Part shown: piece by piece, positions 49,355-57,818 of the stretch
Position numbering within the stretch: the first letter of the stretch is position 1
How the letters are laid out: every line of letters starts with the position of its first letter
From: Oceanimonas baumannii
GTDB lineage: Bacteria > Pseudomonadota > Gammaproteobacteria > Enterobacterales > Aeromonadaceae
Assembly (NCBI RefSeq): GCF_002245495.1
Contig: NZ_NQJF01000001.1
Span: 62,001-126,000, forward strand
Length of the DNA: 64,000 nucleotides
Direction of reading: 5' to 3'
Made by a program: the position numbers and the translations under genes
The notes under the pieces: generated by a model
Databases searched by the model: none
Told to the model about the DNA's origin: nothing
What the model saw: only the letters and a program-made list of their open reading frames with translations

Positions 49355-49693
49355 ATGCAACTCAAAAGCTTGATTTTACCTCTGTTTATCGCGCTCCCCC
49401 TGACCGGCTGCGGCCTGGTTTACAAGGTGGATATTCCTCAGGGTAACTATCTGGAAGAAAAGCAGGTCGCCCAGCTGCGCCAGGGCATGACCAAAGAGCA
49501 AGTGCGGTATTTGCTGGGGAATCCCATGAGCCTGGACGGCTTTAACCATGATCGTTGGGTGTACATTTACTACTTTAAACCTGGCCGTGGCGACACCGAG
49601 CAAAAGCGGCTTATTCTGGACTTTATGAACGACGGACTGACCACCCTGAGCGGTGATTTTGAGTTGCCTGAAGGATTTCACGAAGGCTTGTAA
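49355..49693 (+). CDS. bamE: Outer membrane assembly lipoprotein BamE
   Basis: Lipoprotein subunit of the BAM complex (SmpA/OmlA), 112 residues. Signal peptide with lipobox LTGC (lipidated Cys19), then VYKVDIPQGNYLEEKQVAQLRQGMTKEQVRYLLGNPM and DRWVYIYYF, the SmpA fold. Acts at the inner face of the outer membrane. Followed by a bidirectional terminator shared with rnfH. Conserved bamE-rnfH-ratA-smpB neighbourhood. Confidence 0.95.
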   Translation: MQLKSLILPLFIALPLTGCGLVYKVDIPQGNYLEEKQVAQLRQGMTKEQVRYLLGNPMSLDGFNHDRWVYIYYFKPGRGDTEQKRLILDFMNDGLTTLSGDFELPEGFHEGL

Positions 49694-49697
49694 AAAC

Positions 49698-49725
49698 AAG
49701 AAAGAAGCCGTGCGGCTTCTTTCTT
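49698..49725. terminator. Bidirectional terminator of bamE and rnfH
   Basis: Thirteen-base perfect arms AAGAAAGAAGCCG / CGGCTTCTTTCTT; purine and pyrimidine-rich flanks suit both directions. Confidence 0.85.
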
Positions 49726-49732
49726 ACTGTTA

Positions 49733-50074
49733 TTACCTGCGGCTGCGCTTGGGATCGGGCCTGCCGCCAGTCACTTTGTCAGCCCGCCCTTCCTCCTTCG
49801 CCTGCTCAGCCCGGCGACGGCGAATTTCTTTCGGATCTGCCAGCAAAGGACGGTAAATTTCAATGCGATCGCCGTCGTGCACACTGTGTTCAAGCTTTAC
49901 CTGCCGGCTGAAAATACCCACCGCATTTTTCTCAAGATCCAACTCCGGAAACTGCCTCAATATGCCTGACTGCTCAATGATCTCCCGCACGGTGGCATCA
50001 GGGGCCACCCTCAGGTTCAGCACCGTTTGCTTTTCAGGCAGGGCGTACACCACTTCAACCTGAATAAGATTCAC
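49733..50074 (-). CDS. rnfH: RnfH family protein (RatB)
   Basis: Ubiquitin-like beta-grasp protein of 113 residues: [82 protein letters not shown]. Exact role is unclear; RatB is the partner gene of RatA. I start at GTG 50074 because the similarity begins there ([10 protein letters not shown]) and GGAGG lies upstream; this overlaps the ratA 3' end by 20 bases, as in E. coli. Confidence 0.9.
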   Translation of the reverse strand: MNLIQVEVVYALPEKQTVLNLRVAPDATVREIIEQSGILRQFPELDLEKNAVGIFSRQVKLEHSVHDGDRIEIYRPLLADPKEIRRRRAEQAKEEGRADKVTGGRPDPKRSRR

Positions 50075-50504
50075 TGCCGTAGACCTCCCTCGCCCGCTCA
50101 CTGAACGCATGCACCATCGCATTCGCCAGCTCTTTGAAAATACCGCCAAACGCCAGCTCCACCAGCCGAGATGTAAATTCAAAATGCAGCTTCAGCTCGA
50201 CCTTGCAGGCGTCTTCATCCAGGGGAATAAAAGTCCAGCCACCGTTCAGTGATTTAAACGGACCGTCTACCAGCTCCATATTGATCTTGTGATCGCGCTC
50301 AAGGCGATTACAGGTGGTAAAGGTTTTGCGAATGCCGGCCTTGGCCACATCGAGAGCAGCAGTAATGCTATGTTCGCTTTCATCAATGATACGACTGGCC
50401 ACACACCCGGGCAAAAACTGCGGATAATCGTCGACATTATTGACCAGTTCATACATTTGCTTGGCACTGAACATCACCAGTGCGCTTCGGGTAATACTTG
50501 GCAT
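50055..50504 (-). CDS. ratA: Coenzyme Q-binding START-domain protein RatA
   Basis: Polyketide cyclase/START-like protein of 149 residues (YfjG): [43 protein letters not shown] and [42 protein letters not shown]. coli RatA is reported to bind 50S subunits, and the family is related to yeast Coq10. Start ATG 50504 with AGGAGAGG directly upstream. Divergent from smpB. Confidence 0.93.
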   Translation of the reverse strand: MPSITRSALVMFSAKQMYELVNNVDDYPQFLPGCVASRIIDESEHSITAALDVAKAGIRKTFTTCNRLERDHKINMELVDGPFKSLNGGWTFIPLDEDACKVELKLHFEFTSRLVELAFGGIFKELANAMVHAFSERAREVYGSESYSG

Positions 50505-50626
50505 AACCTCTCCTGGCATTCTGACCCGGCGATTTTAACACTTTCGGAAAGCAAGCTCACCTGAGACAACTGCTCAAAAAGACACCGGTCGCCAGTTCAC
50601 CAATTCCAAAGCCTCAACGGGCACCG

Positions 50627-50632
50627 TATAAT
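50627..50632 (+). promoter_or_regulatory. -10 element for smpB
   Basis: Perfect TATAAT with a weak -35 (TTCCAA at 50604-50609, spacer 17). The predicted start is near 50639, only about three bases before the smpB ATG, and there is no Shine-Dalgarno sequence. Confidence 0.5.
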
Positions 50633-50641
50633 GGTTACACT

Positions 50642-51127
50642 ATGGCAAAAAACAAAACCAAAAAGAAACCCGGCTCCAACACCATTGCGGTTAACCGCAA
50701 GGCCCGGCACGAATACTCCATTGAGGAAAAATTCGAAGCAGGACTGGAGTTACAGGGATGGGAAGTGAAAGCGCTGCGGGCCGGCAAGGCCAACATCGGC
50801 GATGCTTACGTATTTATGCGAAATGGTGAGGCCTTTTTGTTTGCCGCTACCATCAACCCGCTGAATATGGCGTCTACCCATGTGGTATGTGACCCCATGC
50901 GAAACCGCAAACTGTTGCTACACAAGCGCCAGCTGGATCGGCTGACCGGCCTGATAGAACGGGAAGGCTATACCCTGGTCCCTCTGTCCCTGTACTGGTC
51001 CAAATCCTGGGTTAAGGCAGAGATCGGTCTGGTAAAGGGTAAAAAAGCCCACGACAAGCGCCAGGACGTGAAGGAACGTGACTGGCAACGCGAAAAGGCA
51101 CGGATGATGAAGCACAAGGGCCGCTAA
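50642..51127 (+). CDS. smpB: SsrA-binding protein SmpB
   Basis: tmRNA partner in trans-translation, 161 residues. [45 protein letters not shown] (about 12-56) and [26 protein letters not shown] (about 117-142) are the SmpB OB-fold, with a basic C-terminal tail that enters the decoding centre. It lies 48 bases upstream of ssrA, its functional partner. Start lacks a ribosome site; see findings. Confidence 0.97.
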   Translation: MAKNKTKKKPGSNTIAVNRKARHEYSIEEKFEAGLELQGWEVKALRAGKANIGDAYVFMRNGEAFLFAATINPLNMASTHVVCDPMRNRKLLLHKRQLDRLTGLIEREGYTLVPLSLYWSKSWVKAEIGLVKGKKAHDKRQDVKERDWQREKARMMKHKGR

Positions 51128-51175
51128 CACCCCTTGTGTTTTAGGAACATTTGAAATATCATCAAACTGTTACTT

Positions 51176-51536
51176 GGGGCTGATTCAGGATTCGACGAGA
51201 TTCTCGAACTCCTAGGTGCATGCCGAGGTGCGATAGGCCTCGTAAAAAAATCGCAAAAAAATAGTCGCAAACGACGAAAACTACGCACTCGCAGCTTAAT
51301 AACCTGCTGAGAGCCCTTCTACCCTAGCTTGCCTGTGACTTAGGGAATCGGAAGGTCATCCTTCACAGGATCGCGTGGATGCCGTGCCTGACGGTTGAAG
51401 CGTTAAATCCAATTCAGGATAGTCTGTCTGTGGCGTGTCAGTCCGCAGCAGCTGGCGAATTTAATGACTGACTAAGCATGTAGTACCGACGACGTAGGTT
51501 TTTCGGACGCGGGTTCAACTCCCGCCAGCTCCACCA
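51176..51536 (+). ncRNA. ssrA: tmRNA
   Basis: 361-nt transfer-messenger RNA. The 5' end GGGGCTGATTC and 3' end GGTTCAACTCCCGCCAGCTCCACCA pair as the alanine-type tRNA-like domain. The tag frame is 51267-51296, coding ANDENYALAA and followed by two TAA stops (51297). Pseudoknot regions lie on either side. A classic integration target for tyrosine recombinases. Confidence 0.97.
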
Positions 51537-51545
51537 ATCGATTGG

Positions 51546-51569
51546 AAAGGCCCCGCAAGGGGCCTTTTT
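51546..51569 (+). terminator. Terminator of ssrA
   Basis: AAAGGCCCC / GGGGCCTTT stem with a GCAA loop and a T-rich tail (TTTTTGTTTT). Confidence 0.9.
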
Positions 51570-51574
51570 GTTTT

Positions 51575-51968
51575 CCAATCAATCACTTATCTTTTCATTA
51601 GCTCTTCCTGAAAAATCACCCGAAACCCGCTTACTGTCACACCTACTGTCATACCTGAAACACACTCCAGGGGCAGTAATATCACGCTAATCTCTTCCTC
51701 AAATTTTTCCAGCCCCCGTGACTGACGGTGGCTTTTGCTGTTCTCTCAGCAAGTAGTAGAGGCTGCATAACCTCAGTAAGCTGCGGATATTGGCCAGGAT
51801 TAGCTGACCACTACAAAGACAGCTGCTCCGACTGTAGTTCTGTGACTGGAGCGCATACCAACAGAGACTCATTAGGTCATAATAATTCCTCCTGAACACT
51901 GAAGAGCATTATTCAAGTTGTTTCTGCGCTTTCGGTTGATACGCCCATCACCTCTGAAGGACATAGAA
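51575..51968. other. Gene-free stretch after tmRNA, possible island remnant
   Basis: 394 bases with no convincing gene. It contains a tandem 12-base repeat (TACTGTCACACC then TACTGTCATACC, around 51635-51660) and a minus-strand frame at 51699-51899 (66 codons, many Leu/Cys/Ser, no family match) which I do not call. No integrase and no second copy of the tmRNA 3' end is visible, though this is a usual integration site. The gene downstream has its Shine-Dalgarno GAAGGA here. Confidence 0.4.
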
Positions 51969-52853
51969 ATGGCTAGAAAACGCCGGCAGTCCCCTCTTGA
52001 AGACATGATAGACATTGCTGCGATGCTACCCTGGTGGCTGAGCCTGTTGCTGGCACTGGTCAGCTACCTAATACTTAATCACTTTGCAGGCAGACAATTT
52101 GAAGTAGAAATGGCAGCAGGTTCCGGTGTGCCGACCCATCTGACCGAACTGATACTGCGGCCATTCTTGATAGCCATGCAGTTCTTTATTCCGCTGGCGT
52201 TCACTTTTGGTGCTGGAGTATCTGCCATCAAAGCGCTCAAGGGCCGGCGCCTTGCCCACCGATACGTCGCCGCTTCAGCAAAGCCCTCTACCTCCCCTCT
52301 TCCGGCTTCACCTGCTAACGACATGAGCTGGAAAGAATTCGAGCTGCTGGTGGGCCAGGCATTCCGACAACAGGGATACAGTGTCATTGACGGTGGTGAG
52401 CATGGCCCCGATGGTGGTGTGGATGTTCAACTGAGAAAGGACGGCCAATGCTTCTTTGTTCAATGCAAGCACTGGAGGGCCAGAAGTGTGGGTGTATCAG
52501 TGGTTCGCGAACTTTATGGTGTGATGGCGGGCGCCGGTGCAGACGGTGGATTTGTTGTAACCTCCGGTGATTTCACGGAAGAAGCCAAAACATTTGCCAG
52601 TGACAAGCGCCTCAGCCTGATCGATGGAAAAGCACTGGATTACATGCTTATGCAAACCAAAATAACGCTGGCCGAGGAAGGACTCAAACGTCAGCGACCT
52701 TCTTCTACCAATAGCTGTCCGCCAGCCCAAGTGCTCTGCCCCAGATGCACAGCTCCCATGGTAAAGCGCAAAGCACGCCAGGGAACTAACGCCGGGCAAC
52801 TGTTCTGGGGCTGCACCAGATTCCCCAAATGCCGGGGAACCCGTTCACTATAA
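51969..52853 (+). CDS. Membrane-anchored Mrr-like restriction endonuclease with zinc ribbon
   Basis: 294 residues. Two predicted membrane helices (about 20-38 and 63-88), then a Mrr-type PD-(D/E)xK nuclease domain (about 118-235): WKEFELLVGQAFRQQGY, GPDGGVDVQLRKDGQCFFVQCKHW with active-site Asp152 and Gln165-x-Lys167. A C-terminal topoisomerase-type zinc ribbon has Cys257, Cys260, Cys282 and Cys288. Family Mrr enzymes cut modified or foreign DNA; membrane-anchored versions with this ribbon are common but little characterised. Start ATG 51969 has GAAGGA upstream. The target is unknown. Confidence 0.85.
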   Translation: MARKRRQSPLEDMIDIAAMLPWWLSLLLALVSYLILNHFAGRQFEVEMAAGSGVPTHLTELILRPFLIAMQFFIPLAFTFGAGVSAIKALKGRRLAHRYVAASAKPSTSPLPASPANDMSWKEFELLVGQAFRQQGYSVIDGGEHGPDGGVDVQLRKDGQCFFVQCKHWRARSVGVSVVRELYGVMAGAGADGGFVVTSGDFTEEAKTFASDKRLSLIDGKALDYMLMQTKITLAEEGLKRQRPSSTNSCPPAQVLCPRCTAPMVKRKARQGTNAGQLFWGCTRFPKCRGTRSL

Positions 52854-53242
52854 GCTGACTGCTATCAGTGAGTAACAATATCGCTTAAGACCGTGTATGC
52901 TCGCCTCCGTAAAAAAGAGTCACTGTATATGTGGCATGGGGAGTTTCAATTCATCCCGGTTTTCAAAGAAAGCTGACAGATTTATTGAAGCATTTTCAAT
53001 CGGTCTTACCGGCTCCATCGTCGATCAGTATCATCTCCCTCAGCTCACCGAACATAATTCACCGGTTTACCTGTGTAAGCCCTTGATTTATCGCGTGGCT
53101 CATTGACTGGCAGCGAACCACGTCAGCCCCACTACTCAAGTTCAAAAGGCTTCAAATGGTACCTTTTTGTTTTGTCCATTTTTCATTAAACTACTCGTAA
53201 ACCAATCCGCCGGCAATCTGCCACCGTTTCAGGTCCGTGTTC
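52854..53242. other. Gene-free stretch between Mrr-like and GGDEF genes
   Basis: 389 bases without a credible gene; a 69-codon plus-strand frame (52897-53106) has no family character or ribosome site. An AAAAGG ... CCTTTTTGTTTT hairpin-like element lies near 53142-53173 and repeats the 12 bases of the tmRNA terminator tail. Confidence 0.4.
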
Positions 53243-54805
53243 ATGTTTTCTCGTCCTCTGCCTCGGCTTACCTTGCGCAACCTGATGCTGGCTATGGCCG
53301 TTTTCAGTGTCATCATTACATTGTGCAACAGTTTTTATGCTACCTATGAAGTACAGCGCACATTGCTGATCAATAACACCCTGGAAGCGAATCGGGTATA
53401 TGCCGCCAAGCTGGCCGAGCTGACCGAAAGCTTTATTCAGTCCACCCGCCGTCAGCTTGCCTACAGTGCGGGCCTGTTAAACAATAATATGAATAATGAG
53501 CAGATGCTGATGGCCGAAGCCAGGCGCCTGCATGAACAGAGTAACGCCTTCAATTCTGTTGTGATAGTCAATGCCAAAGGCATTATCATTGCAGCGTCTC
53601 CGGACACCCTGCAGGTAAAGGGGGTTCAGCTTAGCTCAGCCAATGCCCGCCAGTCATTACAGGCTCAGGCTCCGCTGATAACCGACCCTTTTGTATCACC
53701 ATCCGGAAATTATATTATCAGTCTGTCTCACCCAATGTTTTCAGATAATGGCGATTACCTGGGCTATGTAGCCGGCACAATTTATTTACAGCGTAGCAAT
53801 ATCCTGGGAGAAATTCTGGGCAAGCATTACTACCAGGACGGCTCTTATCTGTATGTGGTCGACAAACATAAAACCCTGATTTATCACCCTGAAGAGCAGT
53901 ACATTGGCGAGCGAGTTAGCAATAATGCTGCCATTGACACAGTTCTGGCTGGTAAGGAAGGGGTACTAAATGTGGTCAACTCCCATGACGTGGATATGCT
54001 TACCGGGTTTGCGCCTGTTGCCAGCACTCACTGGGGAATAGTGGCACAGCGGCCCAAAGAAGCTACTCTTGCCAGTATCAATAATCATCTGTTCAACGTG
54101 TTTGTAAAAAGCATACCGATTGCTTTACTGACGCTGGCCGGGATCTGGCTGTCCGCGATATTTATTTCACGACCGCTCTGGCAGCTGGCTAAATCAGCAG
54201 AAAAAATGAATAAGCAGGATGTGCAACAAGATATTTCCGGTGTGCGATCCTGGTATTTTGAGGCAGCCCAACTTAAAAGTGCCATTCTACGCGGTATTGC
54301 CCTGTTCCATGATCACATTAATAAACTACATACCGATAGTCACACCGATGCCATGACTGGCCTGCTGAACCGCAGGGGCATGCAGCATATGCTGGATAGC
54401 TATGAACAACGCCAGACTCCCTTTGCACTGATAGCTCTGGATATTGATCATTTCAAAAATGTAAACGATACCTTCGGACACGATATTGGCGACAATGTCA
54501 TTAAGCAGCTTGCCCTCATCATGCAGGAGCAGGCTCGCCGGAATGACATACTGTGCCGCAGCGGAGGTGAAGAATTTATGATTTTTCTGCCCGCCACTGA
54601 CGCCACCAATGCGCTGGAAGTTGCCGAGCGCCTGCGCCGGAAAGTGGAAAATACCATCATGGATGATGTGGGCAGTATCCGCATATCTCTCGGCGTATCA
54701 CATTGGCCGGGAAGAGCGATGACAATTAGGCGCGCACTGAAACAGGCAGATATTGCCTTGTACCAGGCCAAACATCAGGGACGCAATCAAAGCGTACTCA
54801 ACTGA
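53243..54805 (+). CDS. Membrane diguanylate cyclase with dCACHE-type sensor
   Basis: 520 residues. Membrane helix about 13-31, a periplasmic dCACHE-like sensor about 32-285 (SVVIVNAKGIIIAASPDT, SHPMFSDNGDYLGYVAGTIYL, YVVDKHKTLIYHP), a second helix about 288-310 and a GGDEF domain about 345-515 with active-site SGGEEF at 440-445. GGEEF is a catalytically competent variant. It should make cyclic-di-GMP in response to a small periplasmic ligand. I chose ATG 53243 with AGG upstream; GTG 53237 is an alternative. 3' end overlaps the convergent GGDEF-EAL gene by 19 bases. Confidence 0.9.
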   Translation: MFSRPLPRLTLRNLMLAMAVFSVIITLCNSFYATYEVQRTLLINNTLEANRVYAAKLAELTESFIQSTRRQLAYSAGLLNNNMNNEQMLMAEARRLHEQSNAFNSVVIVNAKGIIIAASPDTLQVKGVQLSSANARQSLQAQAPLITDPFVSPSGNYIISLSHPMFSDNGDYLGYVAGTIYLQRSNILGEILGKHYYQDGSYLYVVDKHKTLIYHPEEQYIGERVSNNAAIDTVLAGKEGVLNVVNSHDVDMLTGFAPVASTHWGIVAQRPKEATLASINNHLFNVFVKSIPIALLTLAGIWLSAIFISRPLWQLAKSAEKMNKQDVQQDISGVRSWYFEAAQLKSAILRGIALFHDHINKLHTDSHTDAMTGLLNRRGMQHMLDSYEQRQTPFALIALDIDHFKNVNDTFGHDIGDNVIKQLALIMQEQARRNDILCRSGGEEFMIFLPATDATNALEVAERLRRKVENTIMDDVGSIRISLGVSHWPGRAMTIRRALKQADIALYQAKHQGRNQSVLN

Positions 54806-57432
54806 TCAGAAAACAGTTGCTGCTCAAGCCACGCTTCCAGTTGTTCCGCCGGCTTGGGACGTGCCAGCAAATACCCCTGATAATGCTGGCAACCATGCAA
54901 GTGCAGCAATTGCCGCTGTGCTTCCGTCTCTACTCCTTCGGCAATCACTTCCAGCCTTAAACTATGCGCCATGGCGACAATCGCTTTAATAATATTCAGG
55001 CTATTGTCATCATCCGGAAGTGCTCGCACAAAGGACTGGTCAATCTTAAGCTGATCAAGGGGAAGCTGCTGCAAATACAGCAAAGACGAATAGCCAGTGC
55101 CAAAGTCATCAATGGCAAACCGTACCCCATACTGCTTCAACGTCTGCATGCGCTGAATGGCCATGGGCATATCATTCAGCAGCATCGACTCCGTAATTTC
55201 CAGCTTAATCCGCGCCGGATCCACTCCGGTTTGCTCAAATATATTCAGCACGTCCGTGATAAATTCCGGCTGATAAAGACGAGCGGCACTGATATTCACC
55301 GATAAGGTAAATGAACTGAATGCCGGTATATCAGCCCATTCCGCCATTTTCCGACAGGCATACTGCAATACCATGCGATCAATACAGTTCATTAAACCTG
55401 CTTCGTCGGCAACATCAATAAAGGCTCCCGGGGCCAGCACACCACGCTTGGGGTGATACCAGCGAACCAGAGCCTCTGCACCAATAATGTTGCCATGGTA
55501 GTCAAACTGCGGCTGAAAATAAGGCACAAACTCTTCAGCATCAATGCCACGGACCAAATCTTCCTGCAGCCGCAATCGCTGTGACACCACTTCCTGCATT
55601 TGCGGATCAAAAAATCGTAGCTTGCCCTTACCACCAGACTTGGCATCATACATGGCAAGCTCGGCCTGCTGAACCAGCTCGTCGGGTGTATGATCTCGAC
55701 TGGTAAGCACCACCAGTCCGAGGCTGGCACTACACCTTAGCAGGTTTCCTTCATGGGTATACGGTTGCTCCAGCAAGGTCAGCAGACGATGGCTGACATG
55801 CTCCAGCTGGGCAGCTGCACGGTGCTGCTCGGCCGGTAATCCGGAGAATAGCACCACAAACTCGTCTCCGCCCAGACGGGCAACCATGTCACCCTGCTGC
55901 AACGTCTGGCTTAATCGCTGGGCAGCCTGCTGTAACAGCTGATCGCCTACCTGCAGTCCCCACAGATCATTAATAGCCTTGAAATTGTCCAGATCAATAA
56001 ACACCAGACCAACACTATCCTGGTGCTCGGAAGCCAGGTAATTCTCAATGCGCCGGTTCAGGAAACGGCGATTAGGCAGCCCGGTTACTCCATCATAAAA
56101 AGCCAGATGATTAATACGCTCGGCATCCTTTTTGCGCTGTGTAATATCGGTGATGGACGCCACATAATGACTCACCTTCTGGTTATCATCTCGCACCGCA
56201 CTAATAGACAGCCACTGGGGATAAACCTGACCGGACTTACGCTTATTAATGATTTCTCCTTGCCAATGACCCTGCTCGTTAATGCTTCGCCACATTTTCT
56301 GATAAAAACCGCTGTTGTGTTCACCAGAGCTGAGCAGCGAGGGCTTCTGGCCAATGACCTCTTCAGCTGAAAAGCCAGTGATTTCGGTAAATGCACGGTT
56401 AACCCGCAAAATACGGCTGCCTGCATCAGTAATGATCAGCCCCTCAAAACACTCAAAAGCAACAGCGGCAATGCGCAGCTCGGTTTCATTACGCACTCGC
56501 TGCGTTATATCACGGGTCAAAATAACCACGGCCGGCTTATCAAAACCGCAAGTTTCCATGACCTGAGCCTGGCTCTCAAAAATACAGAGGCCTTCATAAG
56601 TCTGAAGTTCATAGACCAGCCTGCTAGTATCATTACTGGCCAGTGTATTACGTATAAAACGGACAAAACGATCGGCAAGCTCGGGAGCAAACAACTCATG
56701 TACCCGCTTACCGATAAAGCCATCATTCGCGGGATAAAATAGGGAAGGCCTGGATGCCATGGCATCCAGATAGCGGCCATCTTCGTCCATCACAAACATC
56801 AGATCCGGCAATGCTGCCGTAATCGCTCTTAAGCGGGACTCACTGGCTTGAAGTTTATGCTGCTCCTTCTGCCTTTGTATCGCATCCTGAAGAATCATCG
56901 CCAATATCAGTGTTAATGGCACCATGATGGTCAAGGTTGGCCAAATATTAGCCAGCAAGCTAAGTCGCTCTTGTGCCCCCAACAATGTGGCGATGACTAA
57001 CAAGCTGATGACATGTACCAACAGAATCACCGGCAACAAATTCAGCGCCCTGATACTGAGCCAGCCGCGAGAAACGCCCTCACGAAACCCCAGCCCCAGC
57101 AGTACGGGCAATATCATATTCAGGATACCGGTAAGTGCGCCATCACCTCCGATACCATAACGGAAAAGAGCTGCCATCAGGGTTGCCAGAGCGGCAGACA
57201 CAGGACCGCCAAATAATCCTGCTACAAATAACACTCCGTTGCGGGCATCCAACAACACCCCCGGCGCGACATGAAATGGCTGCAGCATGCACACTATCGC
57301 GGCCACTCCGAACCAGAATCCTGTAGTCAGTATATACAGACGGGGGTGATGCCAACTCTTGCGCACATTCAGCGTAAGAATCCAGCCCATGGCCAATAAA
57401 ATAATGGCTTGTTGAATAACGGATGTGAGCAT
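54787..57432 (-). CDS. Membrane GGDEF-EAL protein with PAS domains
   Basis: 881 residues. About residues 1-170: LytS-like 5TMR membrane module (ILLDARNGVLFVAGLFGGPVSAALATLMAALFRYGIGGDGALTGILN-type sequence). About 185-310 and 320-435: two PAS domains (LPDLMFVMDEDGRYLDA, ILRVNRAFTEITGFSAEEVIG). GGDEF 521-525 (LGGDEF) is intact; EAL motif at 653-655 (GAEALVRW) with LKIDQSFV and EGVETEAQ, so both activities could be active. Start ATG 57432 (MLTSVIQQAI). Either cyclase or phosphodiesterase may dominate. Confidence 0.9.
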   Translation of the reverse strand: MLTSVIQQAIILLAMGWILTLNVRKSWHHPRLYILTTGFWFGVAAIVCMLQPFHVAPGVLLDARNGVLFVAGLFGGPVSAALATLMAALFRYGIGGDGALTGILNMILPVLLGLGFREGVSRGWLSIRALNLLPVILLVHVISLLVIATLLGAQERLSLLANIWPTLTIMVPLTLILAMILQDAIQRQKEQHKLQASESRLRAITAALPDLMFVMDEDGRYLDAMASRPSLFYPANDGFIGKRVHELFAPELADRFVRFIRNTLASNDTSRLVYELQTYEGLCIFESQAQVMETCGFDKPAVVILTRDITQRVRNETELRIAAVAFECFEGLIITDAGSRILRVNRAFTEITGFSAEEVIGQKPSLLSSGEHNSGFYQKMWRSINEQGHWQGEIINKRKSGQVYPQWLSISAVRDDNQKVSHYVASITDITQRKKDAERINHLAFYDGVTGLPNRRFLNRRIENYLASEHQDSVGLVFIDLDNFKAINDLWGLQVGDQLLQQAAQRLSQTLQQGDMVARLGGDEFVVLFSGLPAEQHRAAAQLEHVSHRLLTLLEQPYTHEGNLLRCSASLGLVVLTSRDHTPDELVQQAELAMYDAKSGGKGKLRFFDPQMQEVVSQRLRLQEDLVRGIDAEEFVPYFQPQFDYHGNIIGAEALVRWYHPKRGVLAPGAFIDVADEAGLMNCIDRMVLQYACRKMAEWADIPAFSSFTLSVNISAARLYQPEFITDVLNIFEQTGVDPARIKLEITESMLLNDMPMAIQRMQTLKQYGVRFAIDDFGTGYSSLLYLQQLPLDQLKIDQSFVRALPDDDNSLNIIKAIVAMAHSLRLEVIAEGVETEAQRQLLHLHGCQHYQGYLLARPKPAEQLEAWLEQQLFSDQLSTL

Positions 57433-57664
57433 GTGTCTCGAAAAATGACTGCCGGGAAAACACGGTAGTATGCACTCAAAAGCCACGCCAGACTCAAGGC
57501 ATGATCCTATTTACTATTAGCGTAAATCGCGGGCAGTTTATCAGAAACCCCTGATGTTCCCTACAAAAAACAAGGGTTTGATCAATGTTCCATGTCCACA
57601 GCATGACTCCTACCCCGCTGTCTGCAGACGTCAGCGCACAGCCTGGTACGCAGCAGACAAAACA

Positions 57665-57680
57665 TTAGAAAAAACTAATA
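57665..57680. promoter_or_regulatory. ATTAG-A6-CTAAT dyad
   Basis: Perfect 5-bp inverted halves around six As, a T-N11-A LysR-type geometry. Close copies (CTAGAAAAACTAAT, TTAAAAAAAACTAAT) occur in the gcv control region at 2630-2643 and 2437-2450. Confidence 0.4.
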
Positions 57681-57704
57681 ACTGTGGTTTATACGTAGGA
57701 AAAC

Positions 57705-57720
57705 TTGACGCCAGTCAAGG
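57705..57720. promoter_or_regulatory. FNR/CRP-like palindrome CTTGACGCCAGTCAAG
   Basis: Perfect 6-bp inverted halves with TTGAC-N4-GTCAA core; the FNR consensus is TTGAT-N4-ATCAA. About 100 bases upstream of the Yip1-domain gene. Regulator not certain. Confidence 0.4.
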
Positions 57721-57818
57721 CATGACCAATAACTAACCAGAGGTGAGGAGAATCACTGTTGCTTCTTCTTCTCACATCCGCCAAGCCGGCGCACTTAACG
57801 CATTTGGGGGAAAGAGCC

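Larger units (their letters stand above)
57433..57818. other. Intergenic control region between the GGDEF-EAL gene and the Yip1 gene
   Basis: 386 bases without a gene, divergent promoter region. Holds two elements listed separately (ATTAG-A6-CTAAT at 57665-57680 and a 16-bp palindrome at 57705-57720) and a run with AAACCC/GGGTTT arms near 57545-57580. The Yip1 gene has GGGGGAAAGAG as ribosome site. Confidence 0.5.

Noticed and set aside
51699-51899. Minus-strand frame of 66 codons after tmRNA
   Set aside because: Cys/Leu/Ser-rich without recognisable family; no convincing ribosome site, so it was not called a gene.
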